DNA of 64,000 bases, from positions 3,100,001 through 3,164,000 of the forward strand of contig NZ_CP034328.1 in NCBI RefSeq assembly GCF_003940805.1. Reading direction: 5' to 3'. Shown piece by piece: positions 54,977-64,000 of the stretch. Below the pieces are notes generated by a model. That model searched no databases. It had not been told where the DNA came from and saw nothing but the letters and a program-made list of their open reading frames with translations. How positions within the stretch are numbered: position 1 is the first letter of the stretch; the number at the start of each line of letters is the position of its first letter. The position numbers were made by a program, and so were the translations under genes. The DNA comes from Tabrizicola piscis. Its GTDB lineage: Bacteria > Pseudomonadota > Alphaproteobacteria > Rhodobacterales > Rhodobacteraceae.

Positions 54977-56371
54977 TCAGTGGAGCCGACCCCAAAGGTC
55001 ATATTCCCCCGCCTCATCCACCGTCACCTTGACGATGTCGCCGGGCTTCAGCGTTTCAAAGCCTTCGTCGATGAACAGGTTGCCGTCGATTTCCGGCGCG
55101 TCGGCCTTGGTGCGGCAGGTGGCGCCGTCTTCGTCGACCTCATCCACGATCACCTCTAGCACTTTTCCAACTTTCGCGGCCAGTTTCGCCTCGGAAATGG
55201 CCTGTGCCTTTTCCATGAAGCGATCGAACCGGTCTTGCTTCACGTCCGCGTCGACATGGTCCGGCAGGGCGTTCGACCGCGCTCCGGCGACGTTTTCGTA
55301 TTGGAAGCAACCGACCCGGTCCAGTTGCGCCTCATCCAGCCAGTCCAGCAGGGTCTGGAACTCGGCCTCCGTCTCGCCGGGGTAGCCGACGATGAAGGTG
55401 GAGCGCAGGGTCAGGTCGGGGGCAATCGCGCGCCAGGCGGCGATTTCGTCCAGCGTCTTGGCCGCCGCCGCTGGGCGGGCCATGCGGCGCAGGACATCCG
55501 GGTGGGCGTGCTGGAACGGGATGTCGAGGTAGGGCAGCACCAGACCTTCGGCCATCAGCGGGATCAGCTGCCGCACGTGGGGGTAGGGGTAGACGTAGTG
55601 CAGCCGTACCCAGGCCCCCAGCTTGCCCATTTCGCGCGCGAGGTCGGTGATATGGGCGCGCACCTCGGCCCCCTTCCAGGGGGAGAGGTCGTGCTTGCGG
55701 TCCACCCCATAGGCGCTGGTGTCCTGTGAGATGACCAGAAGCTCTTTCACCCCCGCCTCGACCAGCTTTTCCGCCTCACGCAGGATGGCATGGGCGGGGC
55801 GGCTGACCAGTTTCCCGCGCATGTCGGGGATGATGCAGAACTTGCAGGCGTGGTTGCAGCCTTCGGAAATCTTCAGATAGCTGTAGTGGCGCGGTGTCAG
55901 GGAAACCCCGGTTGCGGGCAGAAGGTCGATGAACGGGTCTGGCGCGGGCGGCACGGCGCTGTGGACGGCATCCAGCACCGCCTCGTACTGATGCGGGCCG
56001 GTGACGGCCAGCACCTTGGGATGCGCGCCGGTGATGTATTCGGGTTCCGCCCCAAGGCAGCCCGTGACGATCACCCGGCCGTTTTCCTGCAAGGCTTCGC
56101 CAATCGCCTCAAGGCTCTCGGCCTTGGCGCTGTCAAGGAAGCCGCAGGTGTTCACGATCACCGCATCGGCGCCCTTGTAGTCGGGGCTGATGGCATAGCC
56201 CTCGGCGCGCAGCCGCGTCAGGATGCGTTCGCTATCGACCAGCGCCTTGGGGCAGCCAAGGCTGACCATGCCGATGGTGGGTTGGCGCGAACCGTCCGAT
56301 CGGGCGCGCCGCGTGTCGGGGACAAGGGCGCGGGCAAGGTCAGGGCGAAGGAGGGGCGGGTTTTCGGACAT
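54977..56371 (-). CDS. rimO: Ribosomal protein S12 methylthiotransferase
   Basis: 464 residues from the ATG at 56371. Order of domains: UPF0004 N-terminus ([42 protein letters not shown] with three Fe-S Cys), radical SAM ([15 protein letters not shown], CxxxCxxC) and C-terminal TRAM. RimO features include [15 protein letters not shown]. Adds a methylthio group to an Asp of S12. Confidence 0.97.
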   Translation of the reverse strand: MSENPPLLRPDLARALVPDTRRARSDGSRQPTIGMVSLGCPKALVDSERILTRLRAEGYAISPDYKGADAVIVNTCGFLDSAKAESLEAIGEALQENGRVIVTGCLGAEPEYITGAHPKVLAVTGPHQYEAVLDAVHSAVPPAPDPFIDLLPATGVSLTPRHYSYLKISEGCNHACKFCIIPDMRGKLVSRPAHAILREAEKLVEAGVKELLVISQDTSAYGVDRKHDLSPWKGAEVRAHITDLAREMGKLGAWVRLHYVYPYPHVRQLIPLMAEGLVLPYLDIPFQHAHPDVLRRMARPAAAAKTLDEIAAWRAIAPDLTLRSTFIVGYPGETEAEFQTLLDWLDEAQLDRVGCFQYENVAGARSNALPDHVDADVKQDRFDRFMEKAQAISEAKLAAKVGKVLEVIVDEVDEDGATCRTKADAPEIDGNLFIDEGFETLKPGDIVKVTVDEAGEYDLWGRLH

Positions 56372-56512
56372 TTCCGCCCTATACAGGCCCGGCGCGGCTG
56401 AGGGAAGGGCTGGCCCTCTCGGCCATTTGATGCCGGGGGGGGATGGCTGACTTGGCAAGCCCGGGGGCGAGGCATAGAGTCAAGCCAACGCCATGATTTG
56501 CCGGAGGATTGC

Positions 56513-58516
56513 ATGCGCTGGATCATCCGTTTCGGGGTTGGGCTGGCGGTTCTGGTGCTGCTTGGGCTTGGGCTTCTGGCGATGGTTCCGGCCGAGCGGG
56601 TGGCTGCCGCCGTGTCGGCCGAGTTCGAAAGCATGACCGGCCGCAAGCTGACCCTGACCGGCGAGGTGACGCCCCGTCTTTGGCCCAGTCTGGGGGTGAC
56701 GACCGGCCCTGTCAGCATCGCCAATGCCGATTGGGCCGAGACGGAGGCCCCGCTGTTTCAGGCTGAAGGCCTGGTGATCGACATCAACTATGGCGCGCTG
56801 TTGGGCGGTTCCGTGCAGATCGAGGGGCTGACGGCGGACCGCCCACAGATCGTGCTGGAGCGTGATCCGGACGGGCGGGAAAGTTGGGACTTTGGTGCGG
56901 CATCCGGTGCAGACGGAACAGGCGGGACAGGCGATGCTGCGGTGGTGCCTGCAGCGGCGACGCCTGTCACGCTGGACAAGGCCACGATCACGGGCGGCAG
57001 CATCCGCTTCATCGACCGGCAGGCTGACCGGGTGATCGCGCTGGACGCGGTCGATGCCACGCTGGCGATCCCGGATCTGGCGGGGCCGTTTACGCTGGCC
57101 TTGACGGGCCTTGCTTCGGGCAAGCCGGTGGCGATGGACCTGACGGGCGGCGTGTTTTCGGCCTTTGCCGCCGGGCGCGTGGTGCCGCTGACAGCCAGCC
57201 TTACGACCGGCGGGTCGTCCCTGTCGTTTGACGGGCGGGCCGGAACGGCACCGCTGGTGGCCGAGGGCGCGCTTGTGGCCGATCTGGGCGACCTGCCGGC
57301 GCTGGGTGCGCTGATTGGGTCGACGCTTGCTGCCCCGGGGCCGGGGCTTGGCAGGGACCGTCTGACCGCGACGGGCGACCTCACGCTGGACGGCACTGGC
57401 GCGGTCTTTCTGCGCGGGGCGACGATCGTGGCTGACGGAAACCAGCTGACTGGTGACCTTGATCTGCGGCCGGGTGAGGCGCGGCCAAAGCTGGTTGGCC
57501 AGTTGACCGCCGGGCCGGTCGTCATTGGCACAGGGTCGGCAGAGGATGGCGGCACCCGGACGGGGTCTGCGGCGCCCGACGGTTGGTCAGAGGACGAGAT
57601 CGACGTTTCGGCCCTGGGTGCGTTGGATGCCGAACTGGTGCTGGTGGCACCATCGGTCAGCGTGGGCGGGATGACGCTGGGCGAGACCCGCGTGCTTGTC
57701 ACGCTGGACCGGTCGCGGGCGGTGACAGAAATCCGCCAGATGGCGGCCTATGGCGGCCAGATCACCGGCGAGTTCGTGGTGAACGGTCGGGGCGGGCTGT
57801 CGGTGGGGGGTAAGCTGGACTTTGCCAGCCTTGATCTGCAGGCGCTGTTGCGGGACGTGTCAGGCTATGACCGGGTCGTTGCGACAGGGGATCTGGACCT
57901 TCGGTTCCTTGGGGTCGGCAATTCGGTGGCCGCGATCATGCAAAGTCTTGAAGGCGAAGGCGCGCTGGAGCTTGGCCGGGGCGAAGTGCGCGGTCTGGAC
58001 ATCGCCGCCATGCTGCAGACGCTGGACCCGGCCTATATCGGCGATGACCAGAAAACTGCGTTTGACGGGCTGGCGGGTACTTTCACGATCGCCGAAGGGG
58101 TCCTGTCCAACCGCGATCTCAAGCTGGTCGCGCCACAACTGACCGCCGCTGGCGCGGGCGAGGTGGACCTTGGCGACCGGACGCTGGACTATCGGCTGCG
58201 GCCGACGGCGCTGGCGGCGGCAGATGGCAGTGGCGGCGTGATGGTGCCCCTGCTGATCACCGGGCCCTGGGCCGAGCCGCGCTTCAGGCTCGACCTCGAA
58301 AGCATCGCGCGCGAGAAGATGGAGGCCGAAGCCCGCGCCGCTGCAGCCGAGGTTGAGGCCCGCGCCAAGGCCGAACTGGAACGGCGGCTGAAAGAGGAAC
58401 TGGGGGTCGAGGTCGCCCCGGACGAAAGCCTTGGCGATGCGGCCGTGCGCGGTGCCGAAGAGGCGCTGGAGGATGAAACCCGCAGGCTGCTGGAAGACAT
58501 CCTGGGCAATGACTGA
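56513..58516 (+). CDS. AsmA-family protein
   Basis: 667 residues from the ATG at 56513 (GCCGGAGGATTGC upstream). N-terminal membrane helix, then AsmA repeat-rich beta structure: VTPRLWPSLGVTTGPVSIANADW, GLTADRPQIVLERDPDGRESW, VNGRGGLSVGGKLDFASLDLQALLRD, GQGALELGRGEVRGLDIAAMLQ-like (EGALELGRGEVRGLDIAA). A C-terminal charged helical tail (AEARAAAAEVEARAKAELERRL) follows. Such proteins bridge the envelope and help lipid transport. Confidence 0.93.
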   Translation: MRWIIRFGVGLAVLVLLGLGLLAMVPAERVAAAVSAEFESMTGRKLTLTGEVTPRLWPSLGVTTGPVSIANADWAETEAPLFQAEGLVIDINYGALLGGSVQIEGLTADRPQIVLERDPDGRESWDFGAASGADGTGGTGDAAVVPAAATPVTLDKATITGGSIRFIDRQADRVIALDAVDATLAIPDLAGPFTLALTGLASGKPVAMDLTGGVFSAFAAGRVVPLTASLTTGGSSLSFDGRAGTAPLVAEGALVADLGDLPALGALIGSTLAAPGPGLGRDRLTATGDLTLDGTGAVFLRGATIVADGNQLTGDLDLRPGEARPKLVGQLTAGPVVIGTGSAEDGGTRTGSAAPDGWSEDEIDVSALGALDAELVLVAPSVSVGGMTLGETRVLVTLDRSRAVTEIRQMAAYGGQITGEFVVNGRGGLSVGGKLDFASLDLQALLRDVSGYDRVVATGDLDLRFLGVGNSVAAIMQSLEGEGALELGRGEVRGLDIAAMLQTLDPAYIGDDQKTAFDGLAGTFTIAEGVLSNRDLKLVAPQLTAAGAGEVDLGDRTLDYRLRPTALAAADGSGGVMVPLLITGPWAEPRFRLDLESIAREKMEAEARAAAAEVEARAKAELERRLKEELGVEVAPDESLGDAAVRGAEEALEDETRRLLEDILGND

Positions 58517-58537
58517 CCGGACAGACGCGGGACCGGC

Positions 58538-60736
58538 CTAGCGCAGGGCGCTGAGCAGGTCGGCGTGATCGTCGGTCCAGAACGGGATCTGTGGTGCGCC
58601 GAGCGGCACCCAGCGCGGGTCTGTTGCCAACTCTCCCAGCGCTTCGGAGCTGCGCGCCAAGGCCACCACGGCGGACGCGGTATCGCCTTCGGCAAAGGGC
58701 GTGTCGCTGGAGCCACGATTCCAGATCCGCGCCTCAAGCCCCAGTTCCTGCGCAAGGCCGGACAGCGGCAGGGACAGGTCGTAAAACCGGTTCGAGATGT
58801 GGAACAGCAAGAGGCCGCCGTCGTTCAGGCGGTCCATGTAAAGCTGTGCCGCCTCCAGCGTGGCCAGATGGACCGGGATCGCGTCGGAACTGTAGGCGTC
58901 GATCACGAGGATGTCGTATTTCTGGTCGGTCTGGCCCTGCAGCACGATGCGGGCATCGCCAAGGTGAAGCTGAACGTCCTGGCCGCATTGCGCCATGAAG
59001 TCGAAAAGGTCGGGATCGCGGGCGATGTCCACGACCTTCTGGTCGATCTCGTAAAAGTGCCAGTCCTGGTCCGGGCGGCTGTAGCAGGTCATGGCACCGA
59101 TCCCGAGGCCGATGACGCCAATCTCTTTTGCGCTTGCCGCGCGGGGGGTGGCAAGCGCCTGCGCCAGCGGGCCGTTGGGGTGATAGTAGTACAGCGGCGT
59201 CGGGCGTTGCCCACGTTCGTTCAGCCACTGGGCGCCATGGATCGTGGTGCCGTTTGAATATCGGCGCAGGCCCTCATCGTCGGCAACGATGTGCAGTCCA
59301 AAGAAGCTGCGGTCATAAAGCACGGCGTCTTCCCGTCCGAAAACGCCCCAGATGCCCATGACACTGATCGCGGCCATGACCGGGACCAGCCGCTGACGGT
59401 AGAGCAGCAGATAGGCCAGGGCGAGCAGCAGGAGCATCGCGATCACGCGCTGATCGACCGTCAGGTCGCGGACGACGGGCACGAAGTCGAGAAGCGGCAG
59501 CAACAGGAACAGCGACAGCACCAGCCCCATGGCCAGTTCCCGCGGCAGGTTGCGGCTGCGTTCGGCCAGCAGCAGGAAGATGCACAGGCCAACAGTCACC
59601 GGGTATTCCGTCAGCCGGTCAAAGACGATGGGGGCTACGATCGAGTTGAAGACACCGCCAAGGGCGCCACCGATCGACATGGTCAGGTAGAACACGGTCA
59701 GGTGGCGCGCGTCGGGGCGGGCGTCGAACAGGATCCGGTGCGCGGCCAGCGCGATGATGAAGAAGGCCACCAGCATGGCGGCGAAGCCGGTCAGCGTGCC
59801 GGCGGGCTTGAAGGTGAAGTAGATCAGGGTGATCAGCGCAAATGGCAAGACCAGCTGCAGCCGCCCGGCGGTCAGGGGTGATTTGACGGAAAAGACCAGC
59901 ACGAAGGTCAGCAGATAAAGCGCCAGCGGGATGACCCAGACCAGCGGGAAGGACCCAAGGTCGGTGCTGATCTTCGTTGTCACGCACAGCATGAGGGACG
60001 ACGGCAGGAAGGCCAGGAATGCCCACAGCGCCAGTTGCTGCGGTGTGATGCGATCAGTGGGCGGGAGTGTGGTCGGGCTTGCGGGCAGGTCGGGCATGGC
60101 CGACCCGCGCGCGGCAAGGCCCGACAGCAGCAGCATCGGCCCGAGGATGACGAAGCCCACAGACCAGCCGACCGAAATGGCCGAGACGCCGAACAACGGC
60201 TCGGCCACCAAGGGAAAGGCCAGAAGGGCCACCAGCGACCCAAGGTTGCTGGCGGCGTAAAGGAAGTAGGGGTCATCGGCGCTTGGCCCGCCGCTGCGCC
60301 GATACCATGACTGGATCAGCGGGGCGTTGGCGGACAGGACGGCAAAGGGCAGGCCCACGCCAAGGGCATAAAGCCACAGCGTCTGGGTGACGACCGGTTG
60401 GGCCGGGTCATAGGCCCAGCTGTCCGGCACCGCCAGCGGCAGGGCGGTGAGTGCGAGCAATACCAAAGCAATATGCACCACGATCTGCAGGTTGACCGGC
60501 AGATGGCGGTTCATCAGATGCGCATATAGATATCCGCCGATCAGAACTGTCTGGAAGAACAGCATCGCCGTGGTCCAGACCGCCGCCGCGCCGCCGATCT
60601 GCGGCAGGACCATCCGGGTATAGAGCGGCTGGACGAAAAACAGCAAAAGCGCACTGGTGAAAATCGTTACGGTGAACAGGAGCACCATCAGCCCGCCACG
60701 TTGCCGGGAAACGACCATATCCGCCGATTGCGTCAT
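58538..60736 (-). CDS. Fused membrane transporter-like/spermidine synthase-like protein
   Basis: 732 residues from the ATG at 60736. The N-terminal about 470 residues carry some ten to twelve membrane helices (MVLLFTVTIFTSALLLFFVQPLY; SNLGSLVALLAFPLVAEPL). The C-terminal part has a spermidine synthase/SAM-binding fold: EIGVIGLGIGAMTCYS, HFYEIDQKVVDIARDP, DVQLHLGDARIVL and YDILVIDAYSSDAIPVHL. The fusion is known in many proteobacteria; the substrate is unknown, and polyamine production is not assured. Confidence 0.9.
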   Translation of the reverse strand: MTQSADMVVSRQRGGLMVLLFTVTIFTSALLLFFVQPLYTRMVLPQIGGAAAVWTTAMLFFQTVLIGGYLYAHLMNRHLPVNLQIVVHIALVLLALTALPLAVPDSWAYDPAQPVVTQTLWLYALGVGLPFAVLSANAPLIQSWYRRSGGPSADDPYFLYAASNLGSLVALLAFPLVAEPLFGVSAISVGWSVGFVILGPMLLLSGLAARGSAMPDLPASPTTLPPTDRITPQQLALWAFLAFLPSSLMLCVTTKISTDLGSFPLVWVIPLALYLLTFVLVFSVKSPLTAGRLQLVLPFALITLIYFTFKPAGTLTGFAAMLVAFFIIALAAHRILFDARPDARHLTVFYLTMSIGGALGGVFNSIVAPIVFDRLTEYPVTVGLCIFLLLAERSRNLPRELAMGLVLSLFLLLPLLDFVPVVRDLTVDQRVIAMLLLLALAYLLLYRQRLVPVMAAISVMGIWGVFGREDAVLYDRSFFGLHIVADDEGLRRYSNGTTIHGAQWLNERGQRPTPLYYYHPNGPLAQALATPRAASAKEIGVIGLGIGAMTCYSRPDQDWHFYEIDQKVVDIARDPDLFDFMAQCGQDVQLHLGDARIVLQGQTDQKYDILVIDAYSSDAIPVHLATLEAAQLYMDRLNDGGLLLFHISNRFYDLSLPLSGLAQELGLEARIWNRGSSDTPFAEGDTASAVVALARSSEALGELATDPRWVPLGAPQIPFWTDDHADLLSALR

Positions 60737-60807
60737 GCCTGCTGCTCCATCGATGCCGTATCGGCAACAATGATGGGAAATGTGGCGAAACTGAGCATAA
60801 ATGACGC

Positions 60808-60839
60808 AAAACGCGCGACCATTGCTGATCACGCGTTTT
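60808..60839 (-). terminator. Hairpin between gcrA and the spermidine-synthase-like gene
   Basis: AAAACGCG (60808-60815) and CGCGTTTT (60832-60839) form an 8-bp stem with a 16-nt loop. On the minus strand the second arm ends in TTTT, so it could terminate gcrA transcription. Confidence 0.5.
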
Positions 60840-60869
60840 AGTGGCCTTGCGTCAGGTCTTGCGTGGGAC

Positions 60870-61481
60870 TTAGCGGCGGCGGTCGCGCCGGGCGCTCATC
60901 GGCTGGAAGGCCACGCCGACATGCGCCTCGCAATAGGGTTTGCCGGGCAGGCTGGGCAGGCCGCAGAACCAGAAGTCATCCGTCGCTGGGTCGCCGATCG
61001 GCCATTTGCAGGTGCGTTCGGTCAGTTCCATCAGCGTCAGCCGCTTGGCGCGCTTTTCCACCTCGCGGACTGACGCGAGCGCTTCGGGGCTGATCTCGTT
61101 CAAGGATGGCTGCGGCGGCAGGGGCTGGCCTGCGGGGATGATCGCCTTGCGCAAGGGCAGGGGCGTCACGTTCGATGCGGGTGCCGCCGCTGCCGGGGGG
61201 GCCGCGGGACGCGGCGGTTCGGCGCGGGGGGCGGCGGGTTCAGGCCGCGGTGGGGCAGGCTCGGGGCGCGATGCTGTCGCCGCAACTGGCGCAGGGGCGG
61301 ATGCGGAGGTATCTTCTTCCTCATCCTTGCCGCCGACGCGGTTCGACAGGCCCAGCCGATGCACCTTGCCGATCACGGCATTGCGGGTGACCCCGCCCAA
61401 TTCCTTGGCGATCTGGCTGGCCGACTGACCCTCGCCCCACATACGCTTGAGCGTCTCGACGCGCTCGTCGGTCCAGGACAT
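60870..61481 (-). CDS. gcrA: GcrA cell-cycle regulator
   Basis: 203 residues. N-terminal helix-turn-helix MSWTDERVETLKRMWGEGQSASQIAKELGGVTRNAVIGKVHRLGLSNR is the GcrA hallmark (quoted in outline: WGEGQSASQIAKELGG). An Ala/Pro-rich linker and a C-terminal conserved Cys/Trp block follow (CKWPIGDPATDDFWFCGLP, KPYCEAHVGVAFQP), which contacts sigma-70. With CcrM it activates promoters carrying methylated GANTC. Its presence supports an alphaproteobacterial origin. Confidence 0.97.
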   Translation of the reverse strand: MSWTDERVETLKRMWGEGQSASQIAKELGGVTRNAVIGKVHRLGLSNRVGGKDEEEDTSASAPAPVAATASRPEPAPPRPEPAAPRAEPPRPAAPPAAAAPASNVTPLPLRKAIIPAGQPLPPQPSLNEISPEALASVREVEKRAKRLTLMELTERTCKWPIGDPATDDFWFCGLPSLPGKPYCEAHVGVAFQPMSARRDRRR

Positions 61482-61619
61482 CTTGCTCTCCGGCTGTCAC
61501 AATTCCCGTGCATTGTATCCGGGTGGGGCAGGGGGCCGCAAGGGCAGGCGAAATTATCGGTGCAAGGCCGGGATTCCCACGCCACGCATGGCGATGCACG
61601 GGGTCTGACATTGCCCCCT

Positions 61620-62627
61620 TCAGCCCGGCAGGCGCAAGGCGCGCGCCTCGGCCATCCGCACGATCGCAAAGGCCGCCCGCCGCCGTTCCAGCGCCTGACC
61701 GGGGAAAAGCGCCCCGATCTCCTGGCGCTGGGCGGTGTCCAGTGCGCCAAGGCCGGTCTCGCCCGGATGGAAGCTTTCCGACAGCGTACCTTCAGCGATA
61801 ATCACCTCATGCCGGTCGAACAGCAGGTGGATGTAGGTGACGCCACTGTCCGGCAGGATCTGGCGCACAGAGGCACCGTTGATCAAGGCCTGGGCTGGGA
61901 TCAACACCTCGTCCTCACCGAAATAGACCTGCGCCCGCCAGTCGTTCAGCAAGATCCGGTGCCGGGGTGACACCACAAGAGGAGCCGGATTGCCGAACGC
62001 CCCTGCGTCAAGATGAACGGGCCGCAAATCCTCACGCAGCTGCATTTCGGCGGGGGAAACCCAGCGGCTGCCCACCCAGCGCACGGGTTGCGAGCCGTTG
62101 TCCAGCGTCGACACCAGATCGCCCGGGGCCAGATCCTCGACCAGACGGGCGCCCTGTGGCGTGTCAATCCGCGTGCCGGGGGTAAAGGCGAACAGCGTCT
62201 TGCGGGGCCTGCTGCTGACCGGCTGCGGCAGGCTGTCATCGGCAAGTGACCTGAGCGTCGCAGGGTCGCCCGGCGGTTCGGTGCCCGTCACCAGAAGCCA
62301 GACGCCGGACGGCGGCACGTCGGCCCCGATCAGCCCCACCGCCACGCCGTCGAGTTTCAGCACATGAAACCGCAGCATGCGCGGACCGGCCTCGTCAGAG
62401 ATCGCGGTGATCTGCAGCCCAAGTTCAACCGCCTGCCCGGCACGGCCAAGCGGGCTGTCTGGTGCCACCACGGGATCATCGGGGCCCCCCGGCCCATCCT
62501 CGACCAGAACCGCACCGACGTCGACCGAAGCAAGCGCAAAGCGCAGTCCCTTGGGTTCGGGCACTGCAAAAGCCCCCGTCGCCCCATCCGGGCCCAGCGC
62601 GAAGAAGCTGATCTGGTACGTCGCCAT
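61620..62627 (-). CDS. Hint-domain protein lacking the Cys1 nucleophile
   Basis: 335 residues from the ATG at 62627. The N-terminal 140 residues are a beta-rich domain (MATYQISFFALGPDGATG; VWLLVTGTEPPG). The Hint domain begins at FAFTPGTRIDTPQGARLVEDLAPGDLV; most relatives read CFTPGT here. Ala147 (codon 62187-62189) replaces the nucleophilic Cys, while the later SPRHRILL (T/SxxH-type block) remains. The end of the domain, HLLFDRHEVIIAEGTLSESFHPGE, is typical of Rhodobacterales Hint_2 proteins. Autoprocessing is therefore doubtful. Confidence 0.85.
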   Translation of the reverse strand: MATYQISFFALGPDGATGAFAVPEPKGLRFALASVDVGAVLVEDGPGGPDDPVVAPDSPLGRAGQAVELGLQITAISDEAGPRMLRFHVLKLDGVAVGLIGADVPPSGVWLLVTGTEPPGDPATLRSLADDSLPQPVSSRPRKTLFAFTPGTRIDTPQGARLVEDLAPGDLVSTLDNGSQPVRWVGSRWVSPAEMQLREDLRPVHLDAGAFGNPAPLVVSPRHRILLNDWRAQVYFGEDEVLIPAQALINGASVRQILPDSGVTYIHLLFDRHEVIIAEGTLSESFHPGETGLGALDTAQRQEIGALFPGQALERRRAAFAIVRMAEARALRLPG

Positions 62628-62949
62628 GCCTGTTCCCCAGGGCCCCGGCATGGCCTAGAAAACCACCCCAACAATTGCGGCGACGTTTCGCACAAAGTTT
62701 TCGACAATTCGAGAAGATTTGTCCTGCCATCGTGGTCGCCGGCTTATTTCCACTTTACCGACAGTCAAGGCCGGGCTATTCCCGTCTGATGATCGACCGG
62801 ACCCGCCTTTTCCCCGCCCTGCGCCGACGCTGCCGCGTCTGACGCCCTGCGTCCTGTCCGTCGTGCCCTTGCAAGGGCGCCCCTTCCCCTCGTTGACTAA
62901 ACTGCAGCCCTCAGGCACCCATTGACCTGACCATTCAAGGACCATTCCC

Positions 62950-64000
62950 ATGATCCCGACCGTTCTGCCGACCTACAACCGCGCGCCGCTGGCTTTTGTC
63001 CGGGGCGAAGGCAGCTGGCTGGTGGCCGACGACGGGCGCCGATATCTTGACCTTGGTGCCGGGATTGCCGTGAACGCGCTGGGCCATGCCCACCCGGCGC
63101 TGGTGCAGGCGCTGACCGATCAGGCGGCGAAGGTCTGGCATGTGTCCAACGTCTACACGATCCCCGAACAGCAGCGGCTGGCCGACCTTCTGGTGGCCGA
63201 AACCTTCGCCGACACGGTGTTTTTCACCAACTCTGGCACCGAAACGGCCGAGCTTGCGATCAAGATGGCGCGCAAGTTCCACTACGACAACGGCCAGCCC
63301 GACCGGGTTGAGATCATCGCTTTCGAAGGCGCGTTCCACGGGCGGTCCACCGGCGCCATCGCGGCGGCGGGGTCGGAAAAGATGGTCAAGGGCTTCGGGC
63401 CGCTGATGCCGGGCTTCACCCATCTGAAATGGGCCGACCATGATGCGATCCGCGCGGCCATCACCGACCGGACCTGCGCCGTGATGATCGAACCGATCCA
63501 GGGCGAAGGCGGCATCCGCACGGTCCCCGACCAGTGTCTGAAGGGACTGCGCGACCTGTGCGATGCGACGGGCACGCTCTTGATCTTCGACGAGGTGCAA
63601 TGCGGCATGGGTCGCACCGGCCGCCTGTTCGCGCATGAATGGTCGGGCATCACCCCCGACATCATGATGGTCGCCAAGGGCATCGGCGGTGGCTTCCCGC
63701 TGGGGGCCGTCCTTGCCACCGAACGCGCAGCCATGGGGATGACGGCGGGCACCCACGGGTCAACCTATGGCGGCAACCCGCTGGGCTGCGCTGTCGGGGC
63801 GAAGGTGACCGAAATCATTTCGGATCCCGCCTTCCTGGCCGAGGTGGCCCGCAAGGGCGCGCTGTTCCGGCAGGGACTGGAAAGCCTGGTTGCCCGCCAC
63901 CCCAAGGTATTCGAGGGCGTCCGGGGCGAAGGGCTGATGCTGGGCCTGAAGTGCAAGCCCGCACCGGCGGATCTGGTCAAGGCTGGCCATGGCGCCGGTG
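62950..64000 (+). CDS. argD: Acetylornithine/succinyldiaminopimelate aminotransferase, 3' end outside window
   Basis: The first 350 residues from the ATG at 62950 (AAGGACC upstream). Class III PLP aminotransferase: [61 protein letters not shown] (PLP Asp) and [15 protein letters not shown] (catalytic Lys). The start [21 protein letters not shown] is typical of ArgD. Acts in arginine synthesis and possibly lysine synthesis. The frame is open to the window edge. Confidence 0.95.
   Translation, partial: MIPTVLPTYNRAPLAFVRGEGSWLVADDGRRYLDLGAGIAVNALGHAHPALVQALTDQAAKVWHVSNVYTIPEQQRLADLLVAETFADTVFFTNSGTETAELAIKMARKFHYDNGQPDRVEIIAFEGAFHGRSTGAIAAAGSEKMVKGFGPLMPGFTHLKWADHDAIRAAITDRTCAVMIEPIQGEGGIRTVPDQCLKGLRDLCDATGTLLIFDEVQCGMGRTGRLFAHEWSGITPDIMMVAKGIGGGFPLGAVLATERAAMGMTAGTHGSTYGGNPLGCAVGAKVTEIISDPAFLAEVARKGALFRQGLESLVARHPKVFEGVRGEGLMLGLKCKPAPADLVKAGHGAG

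Overview
This 64 kb window looks like chromosomal DNA from a GC-rich alphaproteobacterium, most likely a member of the Rhodobacterales. That placement is an inference. It rests on a GcrA cell-cycle regulator (60870-61481), the small families DUF1467, DUF6455 and DUF1993, a Hint-domain secreted-type protein, a bacterial-type AspRS, and the overall codon style. No ribosomal RNA, CRISPR array, complete prophage or intact insertion sequence was seen.

Layout. (1) 1-10 kb, mixed accessory: a truncated secreted esterase/phytase-like protein; a small ribbon-helix-helix-like protein; a three-gene lipid-glycosylation operon (calcineurin-type phosphoesterase, GT21 glycosyltransferase, GT2 glycosyltransferase) resembling phosphate-starvation lipid-remodelling loci; a GlxA-type regulator divergent from a Tat-exported alpha/beta hydrolase; tRNA-Ser(GCU) with a shortened paralogue of the small protein beside it; ychF; and an MBL-fold hydrolase. 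(2) 10.7-27.6 kb, a large aromatic-catabolism region: intradiol dioxygenase, Rieske oxygenase, FadL-type outer-membrane channel, small accessory proteins (periplasmic protein, YciI-like, double carboxymuconolactone-decarboxylase-like, peroxiredoxin-like, membrane protein, iodothyronine-deiodinase-like), a flavin/2Fe-2S reductase, a TfdB-like phenol hydroxylase, two LysR regulators, 3-oxoadipate CoA-transferase, thiolase, maleylacetate reductase and NrtS. Together these encode a plausible route from an aromatic compound through hydroxyquinol, maleylacetate and 3-oxoadipate to acetyl-CoA and succinyl-CoA. Putative LysR operators of the BenM/CatM form ATAC-N7-GTAT sit at the regulator's own start and before maleylacetate reductase. 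(3) 27.7-35.8 kb: trpA; a periplasmic protein; a Crp/Fnr-controlled sulfur cluster (DUF2892, split YeeE/YedE, persulfide-dioxygenase-like MBL protein); and a creatininase, amidohydrolase and FAD-oxidase operon. (4) 36-37.3 kb: one clearly AT-richer dGTPase gene, probably acquired and possibly anti-phage. (5) 37.3-64 kb, mostly housekeeping: carB, pabB-pabC, aspS, mce, rimO, dgkA, AsmA, a fused transporter/spermidine synthase-like protein, gcrA, a Hint protein lacking its nucleophile, and the start of argD.

The most notable points are the hydroxyquinol-type cluster with its thioredoxin-fold module including a deiodinase homologue, the LysR operator set, two paired TTCGAA palindrome modules with identical 23-bp centre spacing around a deacetylase-like gene, a 32-bp-arm inverted repeat after pabC, and the foreign-looking dGTPase. 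Gene starts were chosen from ribosome binding sites, overlaps and family length. Functional assignments come from motifs recognised by eye, with no database search.
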